From positions 1,364,001-1,428,000 of the forward strand of contig CAVPLH010000006.1 of NCBI GenBank assembly GCA_963705955.1: a DNA stretch of 64,000 nt, written 5' to 3'. Shown one piece after another: positions 52,213-61,566 of the stretch. The position numbers and the translations under genes were made by a program. The stretch's first letter is position 1; each line of letters opens with the position of its first letter. This DNA is from WHSW01 sp963705955. Its GTDB lineage: Bacteria; Actinomycetota; Thermoleophilia; Solirubrobacterales; 70-9. The notes beneath the pieces were generated by a model, which had not been told where the DNA came from, searched no databases, and saw only the letters and a list, made by a program, of their open reading frames with translations.

Positions 52213-53512
52213 ATGGAGTGGTCGCTGCCGATCATCGTGCTGGCGCTGCTCGCCTTCGCGGCGGTTTCGAAGCGGCTCGCGGGGACGCCGATCACGCCCG
52301 CGATCCTGTTCGTCTCGATCGGGCTTCTGGTCGGCCCCAGGATCCTCGACGCGGTCGACGTCCCGAGCACCAGCGGAACCGTGCGAACGCTGGCCGAGGC
52401 GACGCTGGCGCTCGTGCTTTTCTCCGACGCCTCGCGTATCGACCTCCGCGCGCTGCGACGCGGGATCTCACCGCCGGTGCGCCTGCTCGGAATCGGCCTG
52501 CCGCTGACGATCGTCGCCGGAGCCCTCGCCGCGGCGCTGATCTTCGACCAGCTGACCCTCGGCGAGGCGGTGATCCTGGCGGTGATCCTGGCGCCGACCG
52601 ACGCCGCCCTGGGCCAGGCGGTGTTCATCCAGCCACGCGTCCCGAGCCTGGTCCGCCAGAGCCTCAACGTCGAGAGCGGACTCAACGACGGGATCTGCGT
52701 GCCGCTGCTCTTCGCCGCCGTCGCCGCGGCGGACGTCTCATCGCGGATCGCGGACGGGCGAAACGCGGCCACGCTGCTGCTCGAGGAGATCGGCTACGGG
52801 ATCGTCGGCGGGGTCGTCGCCGGACTCCTGGTCGGAGCCATCGTCGTCTACGCCGGCCGTAAGGACCTGATCGATGGCCTTTGGCGTCAGGTGATCCCGG
52901 CGGCCGGCGCCGCGCTCGCCTACGGGATCGCGAATGCGCTCGACGGATCGGGGTTCATCGGGGCATTCGTCGCCGGCATGGTCTTCCGGGCGGTGATCAA
53001 ACGCGACCCGGCGGACATCAACCAACTAACAGAGGAGGTCGGAAACGTGCTCAACGGAGTTACGTTCGTGCTCTTCGGGGCGATCCTGCTCGGACCCGCG
53101 CTCGGGGAGCTGAGCTGGGAGCTCGTCCTCTACGCGTTGCTCAGTCTGACGATGATACGAATGGTGCCCGGTCGCGATCGCGATGCTGGGCACGCGCGCT
53201 CGGCTACCGACGCTGGGGTTCGTGGGTTGGTTCGGGCCCCGCGGCCTCGCCTCGATCGTCTTCGCGGTGATCCTGATCGAGGAGTCCCAGCTTCCCCACG
53301 AGCACCTGATCCTGCTCGCGATCTACCTCACCGTCGGGCTCTCGGTCTTCGCCCACGGGCTCACGGCGGCCCCGCTGGCCGACCGCTACGCGGACTGGTT
53401 CGAGCGCCACCCCCGGGACGAGGCGCCGCCGATGGAGAGCGCCCCGGCCGAGGTGACCCGCACTCGTGGGCCGTTACAGACCGGTGCGCCTACCAAGCTC
53501 TCTTCGAGCTAG
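52213..53512 (+). CDS. CPA1-type cation:proton antiporter (frameshifted)
   Basis: About 432 residues with ~12 helices: ITPAILFVSIGLLVGPRILD, VILAPTDAALGQAVF (the ion-binding Asp region), NVESGLNDGICVPLLFAAVA, and after the break FVGWFGPRGLASIVFAVILI with the conserved Arg. One extra base near 53171 (CCC[G]GTC) separates frames; removing it gives MIRMVPVAIAMLGTRARLPT. Na+/H+ or K+/H+ exchange is expected. In the broken state the first frame runs on into the channel gene, giving a false antiporter-channel fusion. Confidence 0.88.
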
Positions 53513-53571
53513 AGGTCCGGCCCGGAGGCATCTACAACTGGTCTGAAACGGTGTTGGTCTGGGCGTCTCGA

Positions 53572-54078
53572 ATGACCGGTCGGCTGGCCTCCGCGGATGG
53601 CAGGACTGGAACCGGCGAACGCGAACCAGACAGGGTGGCTGACGAGTCGAAGTTCGAACGGCGGCTCGACAAGGCGCTGGCTCGCGCGACCACGCCGCGC
53701 GGCGCCGCCATCCTGCTCGCCACGACGTCGACCGTGGTAACCATCGGCGCCGGTCTCCTGATGACCGTCGCCGACGGCAAGAACTTTCCGTCGATCGGAT
53801 CGGGGCTCTGGTGGTCCGTCCAGACCGTCACAACCGTCGGATACGGCGATAACGTTCCAACGAACCTCGCCGGACAACTCGTTGCCGCGCTCGTCATGCT
53901 CTTGGGGGTCGCCTTCCTGACGGTCATCACCGCCTCGATCACGAGCACCTTCGTGACACGCTTACGCAATGGCGAGAGGCCCAAGGGTGTCGAGCATGCG
54001 ACCGCGGATCAAATCCGTCAACTCGACAGCCGGCTCGAACGAATCGAAGCCGTACTGAGTCGTTCCTCGTCGCCGTAG
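53572..54078 (+). CDS. Two-helix potassium channel
   Basis: 168 residues: helix 1 (AAILLATTSTVVTIGAGLLM), pore with canonical filter WWSVQTVTTVGYGDNVPTN, helix 2 (LVAALVMLLGVAFLTVITAS), and a C-terminal coiled segment (ADQIRQLDSRLERIEAVL). TVGYGD predicts K+ selectivity. It follows the antiporter gene by about 60 bases, next to the ClC gene, forming an ion-transport cluster. Confidence 0.9.
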   Translation: MTGRLASADGRTGTGEREPDRVADESKFERRLDKALARATTPRGAAILLATTSTVVTIGAGLLMTVADGKNFPSIGSGLWWSVQTVTTVGYGDNVPTNLAGQLVAALVMLLGVAFLTVITASITSTFVTRLRNGERPKGVEHATADQIRQLDSRLERIEAVLSRSSSP

Positions 54079-54137
54079 CGCGCGATGAACTCGAGGCGGT
54101 CGAGCTACTCCAACAAGCCCGGCGGCTTCACAGGACC

Positions 54138-55427
54138 TCACGTCGTCGCGTGCGCGCGCTTGCTCCGCTTGCGCGCCAGGGCCATGAGCGCGCCGGATCC
54201 GGAGACGGCGAGGTACGCGGTGAGCACCGCGATCACTACCGGCGCCATCTGCAGCGTCCCGATCTGGGTCGTGAGGGCGCCGAGCAGGAGCAGCGAGAAC
54301 GGGGCGGCGACGAGCGACCCAGGGAGGGCGACGAACATCGCTGTGAACGCGAGTCCCTCCGGCAGCCCCGGGATCAGCACATGGGCGGCGGTTCCGGCCG
54401 TGCCGCCGATGAACAGCATCACGAGGAACGGTCCTCCGATGAACCCGGTCGCCTCGCACAGCGCGAACACGAAGATCTTCGCGAACACGACCGCGATCAG
54501 CAGCCCCGCGCCGAGCGCCGTTCCGTCGCGGATCACGGTCGTGAGCTGATCGGTTCCGGTGAACAGCGTCAGCGGCAGCGCGACGCCGACGAGCCCGAAC
54601 GCGATCCCCCCGAGCGCCGGGCGAAGGATCGTGCGCTTGGCGAGCGGAGCGGCGAGTTTCTTCATGACCCCGATCGCGACGGCTGTGATCAGCCCGAGCG
54701 CGCCGGCGACGAGGCCGAGGGGAACGGCCGCGAGCAACTGCCAGTCCTCGTAGTTGTAGGACGGCACCGAGTAGATGCCGACGAACGTCGATCCCGCGAT
54801 CGGGAAGTACACGGCGAACGCGACCGTGGACGCCAGCAGACCTGCGACCAGCGTGTCGGCGAAGCGTGCCGCCTTTGGACGCGCAATCTCGAGCGTGAGA
54901 ATCGACGCCAGGAGGGGAGATGACAGAAGGCCCCCGTACGCCGCGGACATCCCGCTGAGCGCGTTCGTCGCGCGCACGTCCTCGCTGAGCTTCCGCCGCT
55001 CCGAGACCCAGGTTCCCAGCCCGCCCCCCAACTTCCCCAGCGCGTCTTCGGGCCCGAGGCTCGCCCCACCCGCCAGCGAGACCAGCGAGACGGCAACCGC
55101 CCCCGGCACCGTGGAGGGCTCGACACGCTGGTCCTTGAGCTCCTGGACCGTGCCGACGCTCTTGACCGGGACGCGAAAGAAGTGACGCAGCACGCCGACG
55201 ATGACCCCGGCGCCCGCCGTCACCGCCACCCACCAGAGGCTCCCGTCGAGCCATCCGGGGTCTTCGGGAAGCGTGAACCAGAGGTTGGTGCCGCCGCTCA
55301 CCAATCCCAGAAACGCCAGCCCGGCAAAGGCGAGCACTACGCCGAACAAGATGGCGTAGCGCACGATCACCCAGAACCCGGGCGACCGCGTCAGGGCGAC
55401 GTTCTCTGAGCTTGCGGGCTCGTTCAC
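54138..55427 (-). CDS. ClC-family chloride channel/transporter
   Basis: About 429 residues. GGASLGPEDALGKLGGGLGT corresponds to the GREGP filter region and CEATGFIGGPFLVMLFIGGT to the later GxFxP loop, with some ten or more helices and no CBS domains. The proton-glutamate position of the first motif reads as Glu in GPED. The start is a GTG giving MNEPASSENVALTRSPGFWV; the longer open frame upstream is basic and unlikely. Whether it is a channel or Cl-/H+ exchanger cannot be settled. Confidence 0.85.
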   Translation of the reverse strand: MNEPASSENVALTRSPGFWVIVRYAILFGVVLAFAGLAFLGLVSGGTNLWFTLPEDPGWLDGSLWWVAVTAGAGVIVGVLRHFFRVPVKSVGTVQELKDQRVEPSTVPGAVAVSLVSLAGGASLGPEDALGKLGGGLGTWVSERRKLSEDVRATNALSGMSAAYGGLLSSPLLASILTLEIARPKAARFADTLVAGLLASTVAFAVYFPIAGSTFVGIYSVPSYNYEDWQLLAAVPLGLVAGALGLITAVAIGVMKKLAAPLAKRTILRPALGGIAFGLVGVALPLTLFTGTDQLTTVIRDGTALGAGLLIAVVFAKIFVFALCEATGFIGGPFLVMLFIGGTAGTAAHVLIPGLPEGLAFTAMFVALPGSLVAAPFSLLLLGALTTQIGTLQMAPVVIAVLTAYLAVSGSGALMALARKRSKRAHATT

Positions 55428-55620
55428 GGGAGAACCGTATTGCGGTCGGCGGTGGCCTGTCGCCACGCGAGGCCCAATTGCCAGACCGTCCCTTTGCTCC
55501 CCGAGAGCCGGCCGACGAAAAAGCGCGAGCCCGCCGAGGACGCCGCCCGGGCGGCTGGCGGGGCGCTGGCTGGCGCACCACTGGCGCACGAGACCTGAGA
55601 ACCGCTTGTCTATACGGGTT

Positions 55621-56247
55621 CTAGAGGATGTAGACCGTCGTGAAGACGATGATCCACATGACGTCGACGAAGTGCCAATAGATCCCGGGCACCTCGACCC
55701 CGAGGTGGTCCTCGGGCTTCGGCCCGAAGTGCCCCCGCCAGGCGCGGATGTTGGCGAAGGTCAGCAACATCAAGCCGACGAAGACGTGCGCCCCGTGCAG
55801 TCCGGTGAGGCTGTAGAAGATCGAGCCGAAGGCGCCGTCGCGGGCGCTGAAGCCGATGTGGATGTACTCGTTGATCTGGATGAAGAGGAACGTCGCGCCG
55901 AGCAGCCAGGTCGCCGCGAGACCGAACTGCATCGCGCGGCGGTTGTTGCGGCGCGCCGCCTCGAGCGCCCAGTGCACGGTGAAGCTCGAGGAGATCAGGA
56001 TCGCGGTGTTGACGCCGGCAACCGCCTTCGGCAACTCGAAGCCCTCCGGCGGCCAGGGTCCGCTGTTGGAGACGACGCGGAGGAAGAAGTAGGCGGCGAA
56101 GAACGCTCCGAAGAGCATCACCTCGGAGACGATGAAGATCAGGATCCCGAGCGTCTGACGGTCGATCCTCGAGCTCTTGTGAGCCTCCGGGGGACCGTGA
56201 TGCTCGTGCTCGCCGGCGTGCCCGACCGCTACCGATGCGCTCTCCAT
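55621..56247 (-). CDS. ctaE: Cytochrome c oxidase subunit III
   Basis: 208 residues, five helices: LGILIFIVSEVMLFGAFFAA with the conserved Glu, STARTED by an N-terminal His-rich stretch (HAGEHEHHGPPEAHKSS), then GLHGAHVFVGLMLLTFANI and VPGIYWHFVDVMWIIVFTTV. This is the short five-helix form. The ATG overlaps the stop of the upstream Usp-like gene by one base. It belongs to the ctaC-ctaD oxidase operon; no subunit III accompanies the ligand-less paralogue at 31-36 kb. Confidence 0.93.
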   Translation of the reverse strand: MESASVAVGHAGEHEHHGPPEAHKSSRIDRQTLGILIFIVSEVMLFGAFFAAYFFLRVVSNSGPWPPEGFELPKAVAGVNTAILISSSFTVHWALEAARRNNRRAMQFGLAATWLLGATFLFIQINEYIHIGFSARDGAFGSIFYSLTGLHGAHVFVGLMLLTFANIRAWRGHFGPKPEDHLGVEVPGIYWHFVDVMWIIVFTTVYIL

Positions 56248-57176
56248 CAGGCCCGCACCTCCTCGGCTGCCGACTGTCCGCCGCCGACCGCCGACACGGC
56301 GCCCGCCCCCGACTCGAAGTGCTCCACCGGTTTGTCGGTGATCGCCCGGACCCGCTCCAGCAGCCCCTCCTCGAGCCACTTCGACTGCTGACCGGCGAGG
56401 GTCGAGATCAGGATCTCGTCGATCCGGTAGTGCTCGATCCCGTTCGAGATCGCCGCGAACGGCTCCGGGCTCATCGGCTGTCCGGTGGCGTCGATCTCGG
56501 CCCGGTAGAGCTCGGCGAGGGTCCGCGCGAGGCGCTCGACGACGTCCTCGCGCTTCAGGTCGCCCGAGCGCGGGCAGATGATCGTGTAGCGGTGCGGGCG
56601 CTCGGCGGCACGGGCCTTGAGGTGCTCGATCAGGTCGGGGTTGGCGATCGTCTGGGTACCGACGACGAGCGTGTGGACGACGTCCCAACGCACGGCATCG
56701 TCGTCGACGCGCACCGCGACGTGGGTGACCGGCGGCTCCAGGGTCGCCTTGGCCCACTCGACCAGGTCCTTGCGGGTGAGCCCGAATCGGGTCTCATACA
56801 GGCACGAGAGCAGCACCTCGCGCGGCGTGAACGCCCGCACGGCGTCATCGAGAGCGAGCGCCGAATCGGGGTCCATGACTGCTCCAAGCGACTCGATGCC
56901 GAAGTCCTCGAGCACCGACTGGGTCACCTCGACGCGGCTCAGGGCAGCCTCGTAGGCTTCGTCGCGATCGACGATCTGCCCGACGTTGGGCTCGTTCTGG
57001 GGCGCCACCACCGCGACCGTGTCCGCGCCCGCCTCGACCCGCTCCCGGATCGCCTCGAGCAGCTTCCTGCCTCCGGCGACCTCGTTGAGGAAGGCGAGCA
57101 CGGTGCCGCCGTCGCTCCAGTCGACGCTCGTGCGCAGGTCGTCGACGGGGTAGTTCGCTGACTCGGCGTCGGTCAT
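56247..57176 (-). CDS. Tandem Usp-like alpha/beta protein inside the oxidase operon
   Basis: 309 residues, soluble, apparently two related alpha/beta domains: TVAVVAPQNEPN ... AFTPREVLLSCLYETRFGLT and VVHTLVVGTQTIAN ... YRIDEILISTLAGQQSKWLE. It starts with a four-base overlap on the ctaD stop and its own stop overlaps the ctaE start, so it is translated as an integral part of the operon. Its C-terminal motif DEILISTLAGQQSKWLEEG matches the end of the membrane-anchored protein at 38231. A regulatory or assembly role for the oxidase is inference. Confidence 0.78.
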   Translation of the reverse strand: MTDAESANYPVDDLRTSVDWSDGGTVLAFLNEVAGGRKLLEAIRERVEAGADTVAVVAPQNEPNVGQIVDRDEAYEAALSRVEVTQSVLEDFGIESLGAVMDPDSALALDDAVRAFTPREVLLSCLYETRFGLTRKDLVEWAKATLEPPVTHVAVRVDDDAVRWDVVHTLVVGTQTIANPDLIEHLKARAAERPHRYTIICPRSGDLKREDVVERLARTLAELYRAEIDATGQPMSPEPFAAISNGIEHYRIDEILISTLAGQQSKWLEEGLLERVRAITDKPVEHFESGAGAVSAVGGGQSAAEEVRA

Positions 57177-59113
57177 GGGCTCGATCCGCTCGTCGTACCG
57201 CCGCCGGCCGACCCCGCGCCGGCGACGGCCGGCTCGGGCGGGCGCACCTCGGCACCCTCGCCGCCCATGATCGCGTGCCGGGCGCCCGGGACGCCGAACT
57301 CGTACGGGCCACCGACGACGCGCGGGACCTCGTCGAAATTGAAGATCGGCGGCGGCGAGGAGACCTGCCATTCGATCGTCTTCGCGCGCCACGGGTTGCC
57401 GACCGCCTTCGGCCCCCACTTCCAGCTGACGACCATGTTGTAGATGAAGATGAGCTGCGCGGCGCCGAGCAGGAACCCGAATATCGAGATCACCAGGTTC
57501 CAGTCGCCGAACTGGGCGGCGTAGTCGGCGACTCGGCGAGGCATCCCCTCCATCCCGATCCAGTGCATCGGGATGAAGGTTCCGAGCATGCCGACGAAGG
57601 TGAGGTAGAAGTGGATCCGCCCGAGCTTCTCGTCGTACATGCGCCCGGTCATCTTCGGGAACCAGTGGTAGATCCCGGCGAAGATCGTGAACACCGAGCC
57701 GCCGAAGAGGACGAAGTGGATGTGGGCGACGATGAAGTAGGTGTCGGAGACATGGATGTCGATCGGCACCATGCCCAGCATCACCCCGGATATGCCGCCG
57801 ATCGTGAACGTCCCCAGGAACCCGAGCGCGAACAGCATCGCCGTCGATCTCAGGTGGACGACGCCGCCGAACAGGGTCGCGAGCCAGGAGAAGATCTTGA
57901 TCCCGGTCGGGACCGCGATCAGCAGCGTGGTGATCATCATCGGCACCCGCAGCCAGGCGAACATGCCGCTGACGAACATGTGGTGCGCCCAGACGGTGTA
58001 GGAGAGGACGACGATCCCGATCAGCGCCAGGGCCATCAATCGGTACCCGAAGATCGGTTTTCGGGCGTGGGTCGAGATCACCTCGCTGATGATCCCGAAG
58101 CCCGGCAGCATCATGATGTAGACCGCCGGGTGCGAGTAGAACCAGAAGATGTGCTGGTAGCTGAGCACGTCGCCGCCGAAGCTCGCCTGGAAGAAGTTCG
58201 TGTGCAGGACGCGGTCGAAGAGGACCATGAACTGAACGCCGGCGATGAACGGGGTCGCGGCGACGACCAGCATCGAGGTCGAGAGGTTCGCCCAGACGAG
58301 CAGCGGCATCCGCCAGAACGTCATCCCCGGCGCCCGCATGGTGATGATCGTGACCAGGAAGTTGAGCGCCGTGGCGATCGACGACGCGCCCGCGAACTGG
58401 ACGCCGAGATTGAAGAACGACTGCCCGAGCGGGGCCCCGGTCGAGAGCGGCGCGTACCCGGTCCAGCCGGCATCGAAGGCGCCGCCGGGGACGATGAAGC
58501 TGGTCATGAAGAGCAGCCCGGCGAGCGGGAGCATCCAGAACGAGAGCGCGTTCAGCCGCGGGAAGGCCATGTCCGGCGCGCCGATCATCAGCGGCAGGAC
58601 GTAGTTCGCGATCCCGGCGAAAACGGGGATCACGAAGACGAAGATCATCAGCGTCGCGTGGGTCGAGAAGAGCCCGTTGTAGACGTTCGGGTCGACGATC
58701 TGGGTCCCGGGCTGTGCGAGCTCGGCGCGGATCAGCATCGCCATCGCGCCGCCGACCAGGAAGAAGAAGAAGGTCGTGACGATGTACTGGATCCCGATCA
58801 CCTTGTGATCGGTGTTGAACTTGAAGTAGTCGCGCCACGACTTCGCGCCGTGCTGTGAGTGGTCGTCGGGCACGGTTCGGGCGCCGACCGCCCAGCGCAG
58901 CCAGTAGTCGAACGCACCGATCCCGGCCAGGAACCCGAGCGGGCCGGTGATCCCGGGCACGATCAGGTGCGGGTATCCGGTCTGCTCGGTCTGGAAGATC
59001 TCCAGCCCCGAGATCGCTCGCAGGGCGACGACGAGCCCGAAGCCGAAGCCCGCCCCGAGCACGAAGCCGACCACGCCGCGCAACATCCCTGGTCTCGTCA
59101 AAGCCGCTGCCAC
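57173..59113 (-). CDS. ctaD: Cytochrome c oxidase subunit I (aa3 type)
   Basis: 646 residues. All ligands are present: low-spin heme His in FSTHATLMIF, CuB HPAVY with the cross-linked Tyr (FWFYSHPAVYIMMLPGFGII), the His pair in YTVWAHHMFVSGM, and HIH in DTYFIVAHIHFVLFGG. It reduces O2 to water and pumps protons. An unusual ~80-residue N-terminal extension with two extra helices (VVGFVLGAGFGFGLVVALRA, LGFLAGIGAFDYWLRWAVGA) precedes the normal start near WRDYFKFNTDHKVIG, possibly a fused small subunit. Gene order is ctaC-ctaD-Usp-like-ctaE. Confidence 0.95.
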   Translation of the reverse strand: MAAALTRPGMLRGVVGFVLGAGFGFGLVVALRAISGLEIFQTEQTGYPHLIVPGITGPLGFLAGIGAFDYWLRWAVGARTVPDDHSQHGAKSWRDYFKFNTDHKVIGIQYIVTTFFFFLVGGAMAMLIRAELAQPGTQIVDPNVYNGLFSTHATLMIFVFVIPVFAGIANYVLPLMIGAPDMAFPRLNALSFWMLPLAGLLFMTSFIVPGGAFDAGWTGYAPLSTGAPLGQSFFNLGVQFAGASSIATALNFLVTIITMRAPGMTFWRMPLLVWANLSTSMLVVAATPFIAGVQFMVLFDRVLHTNFFQASFGGDVLSYQHIFWFYSHPAVYIMMLPGFGIISEVISTHARKPIFGYRLMALALIGIVVLSYTVWAHHMFVSGMFAWLRVPMMITTLLIAVPTGIKIFSWLATLFGGVVHLRSTAMLFALGFLGTFTIGGISGVMLGMVPIDIHVSDTYFIVAHIHFVLFGGSVFTIFAGIYHWFPKMTGRMYDEKLGRIHFYLTFVGMLGTFIPMHWIGMEGMPRRVADYAAQFGDWNLVISIFGFLLGAAQLIFIYNMVVSWKWGPKAVGNPWRAKTIEWQVSSPPPIFNFDEVPRVVGGPYEFGVPGARHAIMGGEGAEVRPPEPAVAGAGSAGGGTTSGSSP

Positions 59114-59131
59114 CTCGCTACCTCCGTAAGC

Positions 59132-59941
59132 CTATGTCCCGCCTGCCGCCGGGGCGGCTCCGCCGGCTGTCCCGCCAGCCGTCGCCGTCTGCGCCTTCGC
59201 CTGGTCCGCGAGCCAGGCGTCGAAGTCCGCCTGGCTCTCGACGACCACGAAGGCCCTCATCGTCGAGTGGCCAAACCCGCAGAGCTCGGTACAGATGAGG
59301 CTGAACGTCCCCTCCTTGTCGGGCGTGACCACGAAGTCGCTGTCGATCTCGTCTCCGCTCGCGCCGGCGGGGACGAGGTCGCGCTTGATCCGCCACTCCG
59401 GGACCCAGAAGGAGTGGACCACGTCGAGCGCGGTGAGGTGGACCTCGAGCTGGCGATCGACCGGCACGTGAAGCTCGCTCGTCGTCACCGGCGTCGCGCT
59501 GCTCCCCGAGCCGACCATCTGCTCCGGGTACTCGAACGACCACTTGAACTGCTGCGCGGTGACGTCGATGTTCATCCGGTCGGGCGATTTCGCCTCGATG
59601 TCGTCGAGGACGATCCAGCTGTATCCGGCGCCGAACAGGACGATCACGGTCGGGATCACGGTCCAGGCGATCTCGAGCTTGGTGTTGCCGTGGATCGGCT
59701 CGCCGTCGGACTCGTCGCCGGGCTTCGCCCGGTACTTCCAGACCGCGTAGAAGAGCATCACGATGACGATCGAGAACACGAACGACGAGAGCACGATCAT
59801 GACGTCGAAGAGGGTGTCGATCGGACCGGCCTGGGTCGCGCCCGCGGGCCCGAACCACTCGAACTGGAGCAGGATCACCGACATCACGGCCGCGAGCACG
59901 AGCATCACGGCGACGAGGCGAACTAGGGTCGTGCGTGGCAC
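59132..59941 (-). CDS. ctaC: Cytochrome c oxidase subunit II with intact CuA site
   Basis: 269 residues. Two helices (LVAVMLVLAAVMSVILLQF, MIVLSSFVFSIVIVMLFYAV) lead into a cupredoxin domain with the complete CuA set: His in VVHSFWVPEW, Cys217 and Cys221 in LICTELCGFGHSTM, His225 and Met228. It accepts electrons from cytochrome c. The tail is Ala/Gly-rich. First gene of the minus-strand oxidase operon; 18 bases separate it from ctaD. Confidence 0.95.
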   Translation of the reverse strand: MPRTTLVRLVAVMLVLAAVMSVILLQFEWFGPAGATQAGPIDTLFDVMIVLSSFVFSIVIVMLFYAVWKYRAKPGDESDGEPIHGNTKLEIAWTVIPTVIVLFGAGYSWIVLDDIEAKSPDRMNIDVTAQQFKWSFEYPEQMVGSGSSATPVTTSELHVPVDRQLEVHLTALDVVHSFWVPEWRIKRDLVPAGASGDEIDSDFVVTPDKEGTFSLICTELCGFGHSTMRAFVVVESQADFDAWLADQAKAQTATAGGTAGGAAPAAGGT

Positions 59942-60008
59942 TGCGCAGCGATTCTAGTCATCGCGGCGACCGGGTTCGGCCGTGGCATTGGAGCTAGTTT
60001 CAACCGTC

Positions 60009-61511
60009 TCAAGCGTCGGCGGGGAGCGGCAGGCCGTCGAGCCGGCCGGCGGACGCCGCGAGCACCGCGCGGGCGACCCCCGCCCAGCTCCAGTGCAGCT
60101 CCGCGGTCTCGCGCAGCGCCTCGCCGGCGGCGACCCGCTCGGCGTCGGGCAGCGAGAGCCAGCCCGAGACGCGAGCGGCGATCGCGTCCACGGCGCCGGG
60201 GCTGAGATCGAATGAGACCAGCCCGCCCACGGAGCCCGGGAGCGCGTCGGCGAGCACCCTGCTGACCTCGGCGGCACCGGAGTGATGGGCGGAGACGGGA
60301 AGCGCTCCAGCAGAGGCGGCCTCGGCCGCGACCATCCCGAATGCCTCCGGGAAGGTGCTCGGGAAGACGAGAGCGTCGGACGCCGAGACCGGTATCGCGA
60401 CCTCGTCGTGCTCGAGCCGCCCCGAGAAGCCGATGCTCCCGGCGCTCCGCCGGGCGTAGTCCTCGTAGTCGTCGGGAAGCCGCTCGAGGAAGGCGGCGAG
60501 CATCGACAGCCTCCCCTCCTCGCCGTCCTCGAGCGCCCATCCGCGGGTGGCGAGCTCGCGCAGTGGCCCGAGGTCGCCCTCCTCCAGCCGCTCGGCGATC
60601 TCGCGCAGCGTCGACTCCAGTGCGCCGAAGCCGACCAGAAGCAGGCGCGCGCTCGGGTGGTCGCGAAGGATCAGCGGCCAGGCGGCGAGCAGCAGGTCGA
60701 CGCCCTTCGAGACGATCAGCTTGCCGACGAATATCACCCGTGGCCCCTCGGAGTCGCCATACCAGTCCAGGGCCTCGGCGGCGGCCGCGGTGTCGCGATC
60801 CCACGAGGTCTGCGCCGACTGCTCGGGTGAGGCGCCACCGACGGCGGCGACGCTGCGCGCCATCCGATCGAGCGCCGCGGGACGCTCCGGCGGCGAGATC
60901 GGCGCGAACAGCTCGGTGTCGACGCCGGGCGGCCCGAGCCTCACCTTGGCGTTGGTGGCGGGGTCGTCGACCGCCCGTCGGAGGCGCGCGGCGATGTGGC
61001 TGGAGCCGACCAGGATCCCGTCAGCACCGGCGACCGCCTCCTCGGCGTAGGGGCCGAAGCGGTCGAGGTCGGGGATCACCGTGTACGAGAGGTCGGAGCC
61101 GTGGACCTTGAGCGCGTAGCGGAGGCCGGCGCGCGCGAGGATCACCGGCGCCATCACGAGGTGATTGGCGAGCGCGGCGTCGACCCCGCCGAGCTCGCCG
61201 ACCAGATCGCGGACGGCGATCACGTTGAGCTCCAGATACGAGGCGAGCTCGTCGTCGGTGAGCTCGGCGAAGGTCTTGACCTCGAAGCCCTCGTAGCTGT
61301 CGTAGACGTAGACCGGCAGCAAGCCGCCGATATCGGGGTTGTGGATCGTCACCGACCCCGGGGTCCCGGAACCGAGATCGGGGGACGTGCGGTCCTGGCA
61401 GACGAGGTGGACCTCGTGCCCGAGCTGCGCCAGCGCCCGAGCCAGGCTGGCGTTGTAGACGTTCGAGCCGGTGCCCCGAAGCAGGTAGCCGTGGAAGATC
61501 AGGACCTTCAT
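60009..61511 (-). CDS. GT4-family glycosyltransferase
   Basis: 500 residues, GT-B fold. N-terminal donor-lobe glycine loop MKVLIFHGYLLRGTGSNVYN, APVILARAGLRYALKVHGSD, then VIFVGKLIVSKGVDLLLAAW and the EX7E motif FPEAFGMVAAEAASAGALPV. It transfers a sugar from a nucleotide donor; acceptor unknown. The insert SMLAAFLERLPDDYEDYARR makes it longer than the usual ~380-400 residues. It stands apart from other envelope genes. Confidence 0.9.
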   Translation of the reverse strand: MKVLIFHGYLLRGTGSNVYNASLARALAQLGHEVHLVCQDRTSPDLGSGTPGSVTIHNPDIGGLLPVYVYDSYEGFEVKTFAELTDDELASYLELNVIAVRDLVGELGGVDAALANHLVMAPVILARAGLRYALKVHGSDLSYTVIPDLDRFGPYAEEAVAGADGILVGSSHIAARLRRAVDDPATNAKVRLGPPGVDTELFAPISPPERPAALDRMARSVAAVGGASPEQSAQTSWDRDTAAAAEALDWYGDSEGPRVIFVGKLIVSKGVDLLLAAWPLILRDHPSARLLLVGFGALESTLREIAERLEEGDLGPLRELATRGWALEDGEEGRLSMLAAFLERLPDDYEDYARRSAGSIGFSGRLEHDEVAIPVSASDALVFPSTFPEAFGMVAAEAASAGALPVSAHHSGAAEVSRVLADALPGSVGGLVSFDLSPGAVDAIAARVSGWLSLPDAERVAAGEALRETAELHWSWAGVARAVLAASAGRLDGLPLPADA

Positions 61512-61566
61512 CGGACGCAGACTATGCCGCCGCACGGCGGCTGAGGCGGATATCGTTCGCACGGTC

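Noticed and set aside
52213..54078. Apparent 621-residue antiporter-K+ channel fusion
   Set aside because: The antiporter's true C-terminus (FVGWFGPRGLASIVF) lies one base out of frame and stops at 53512. The segment in between is out-of-frame, basic nonsense before the channel start.
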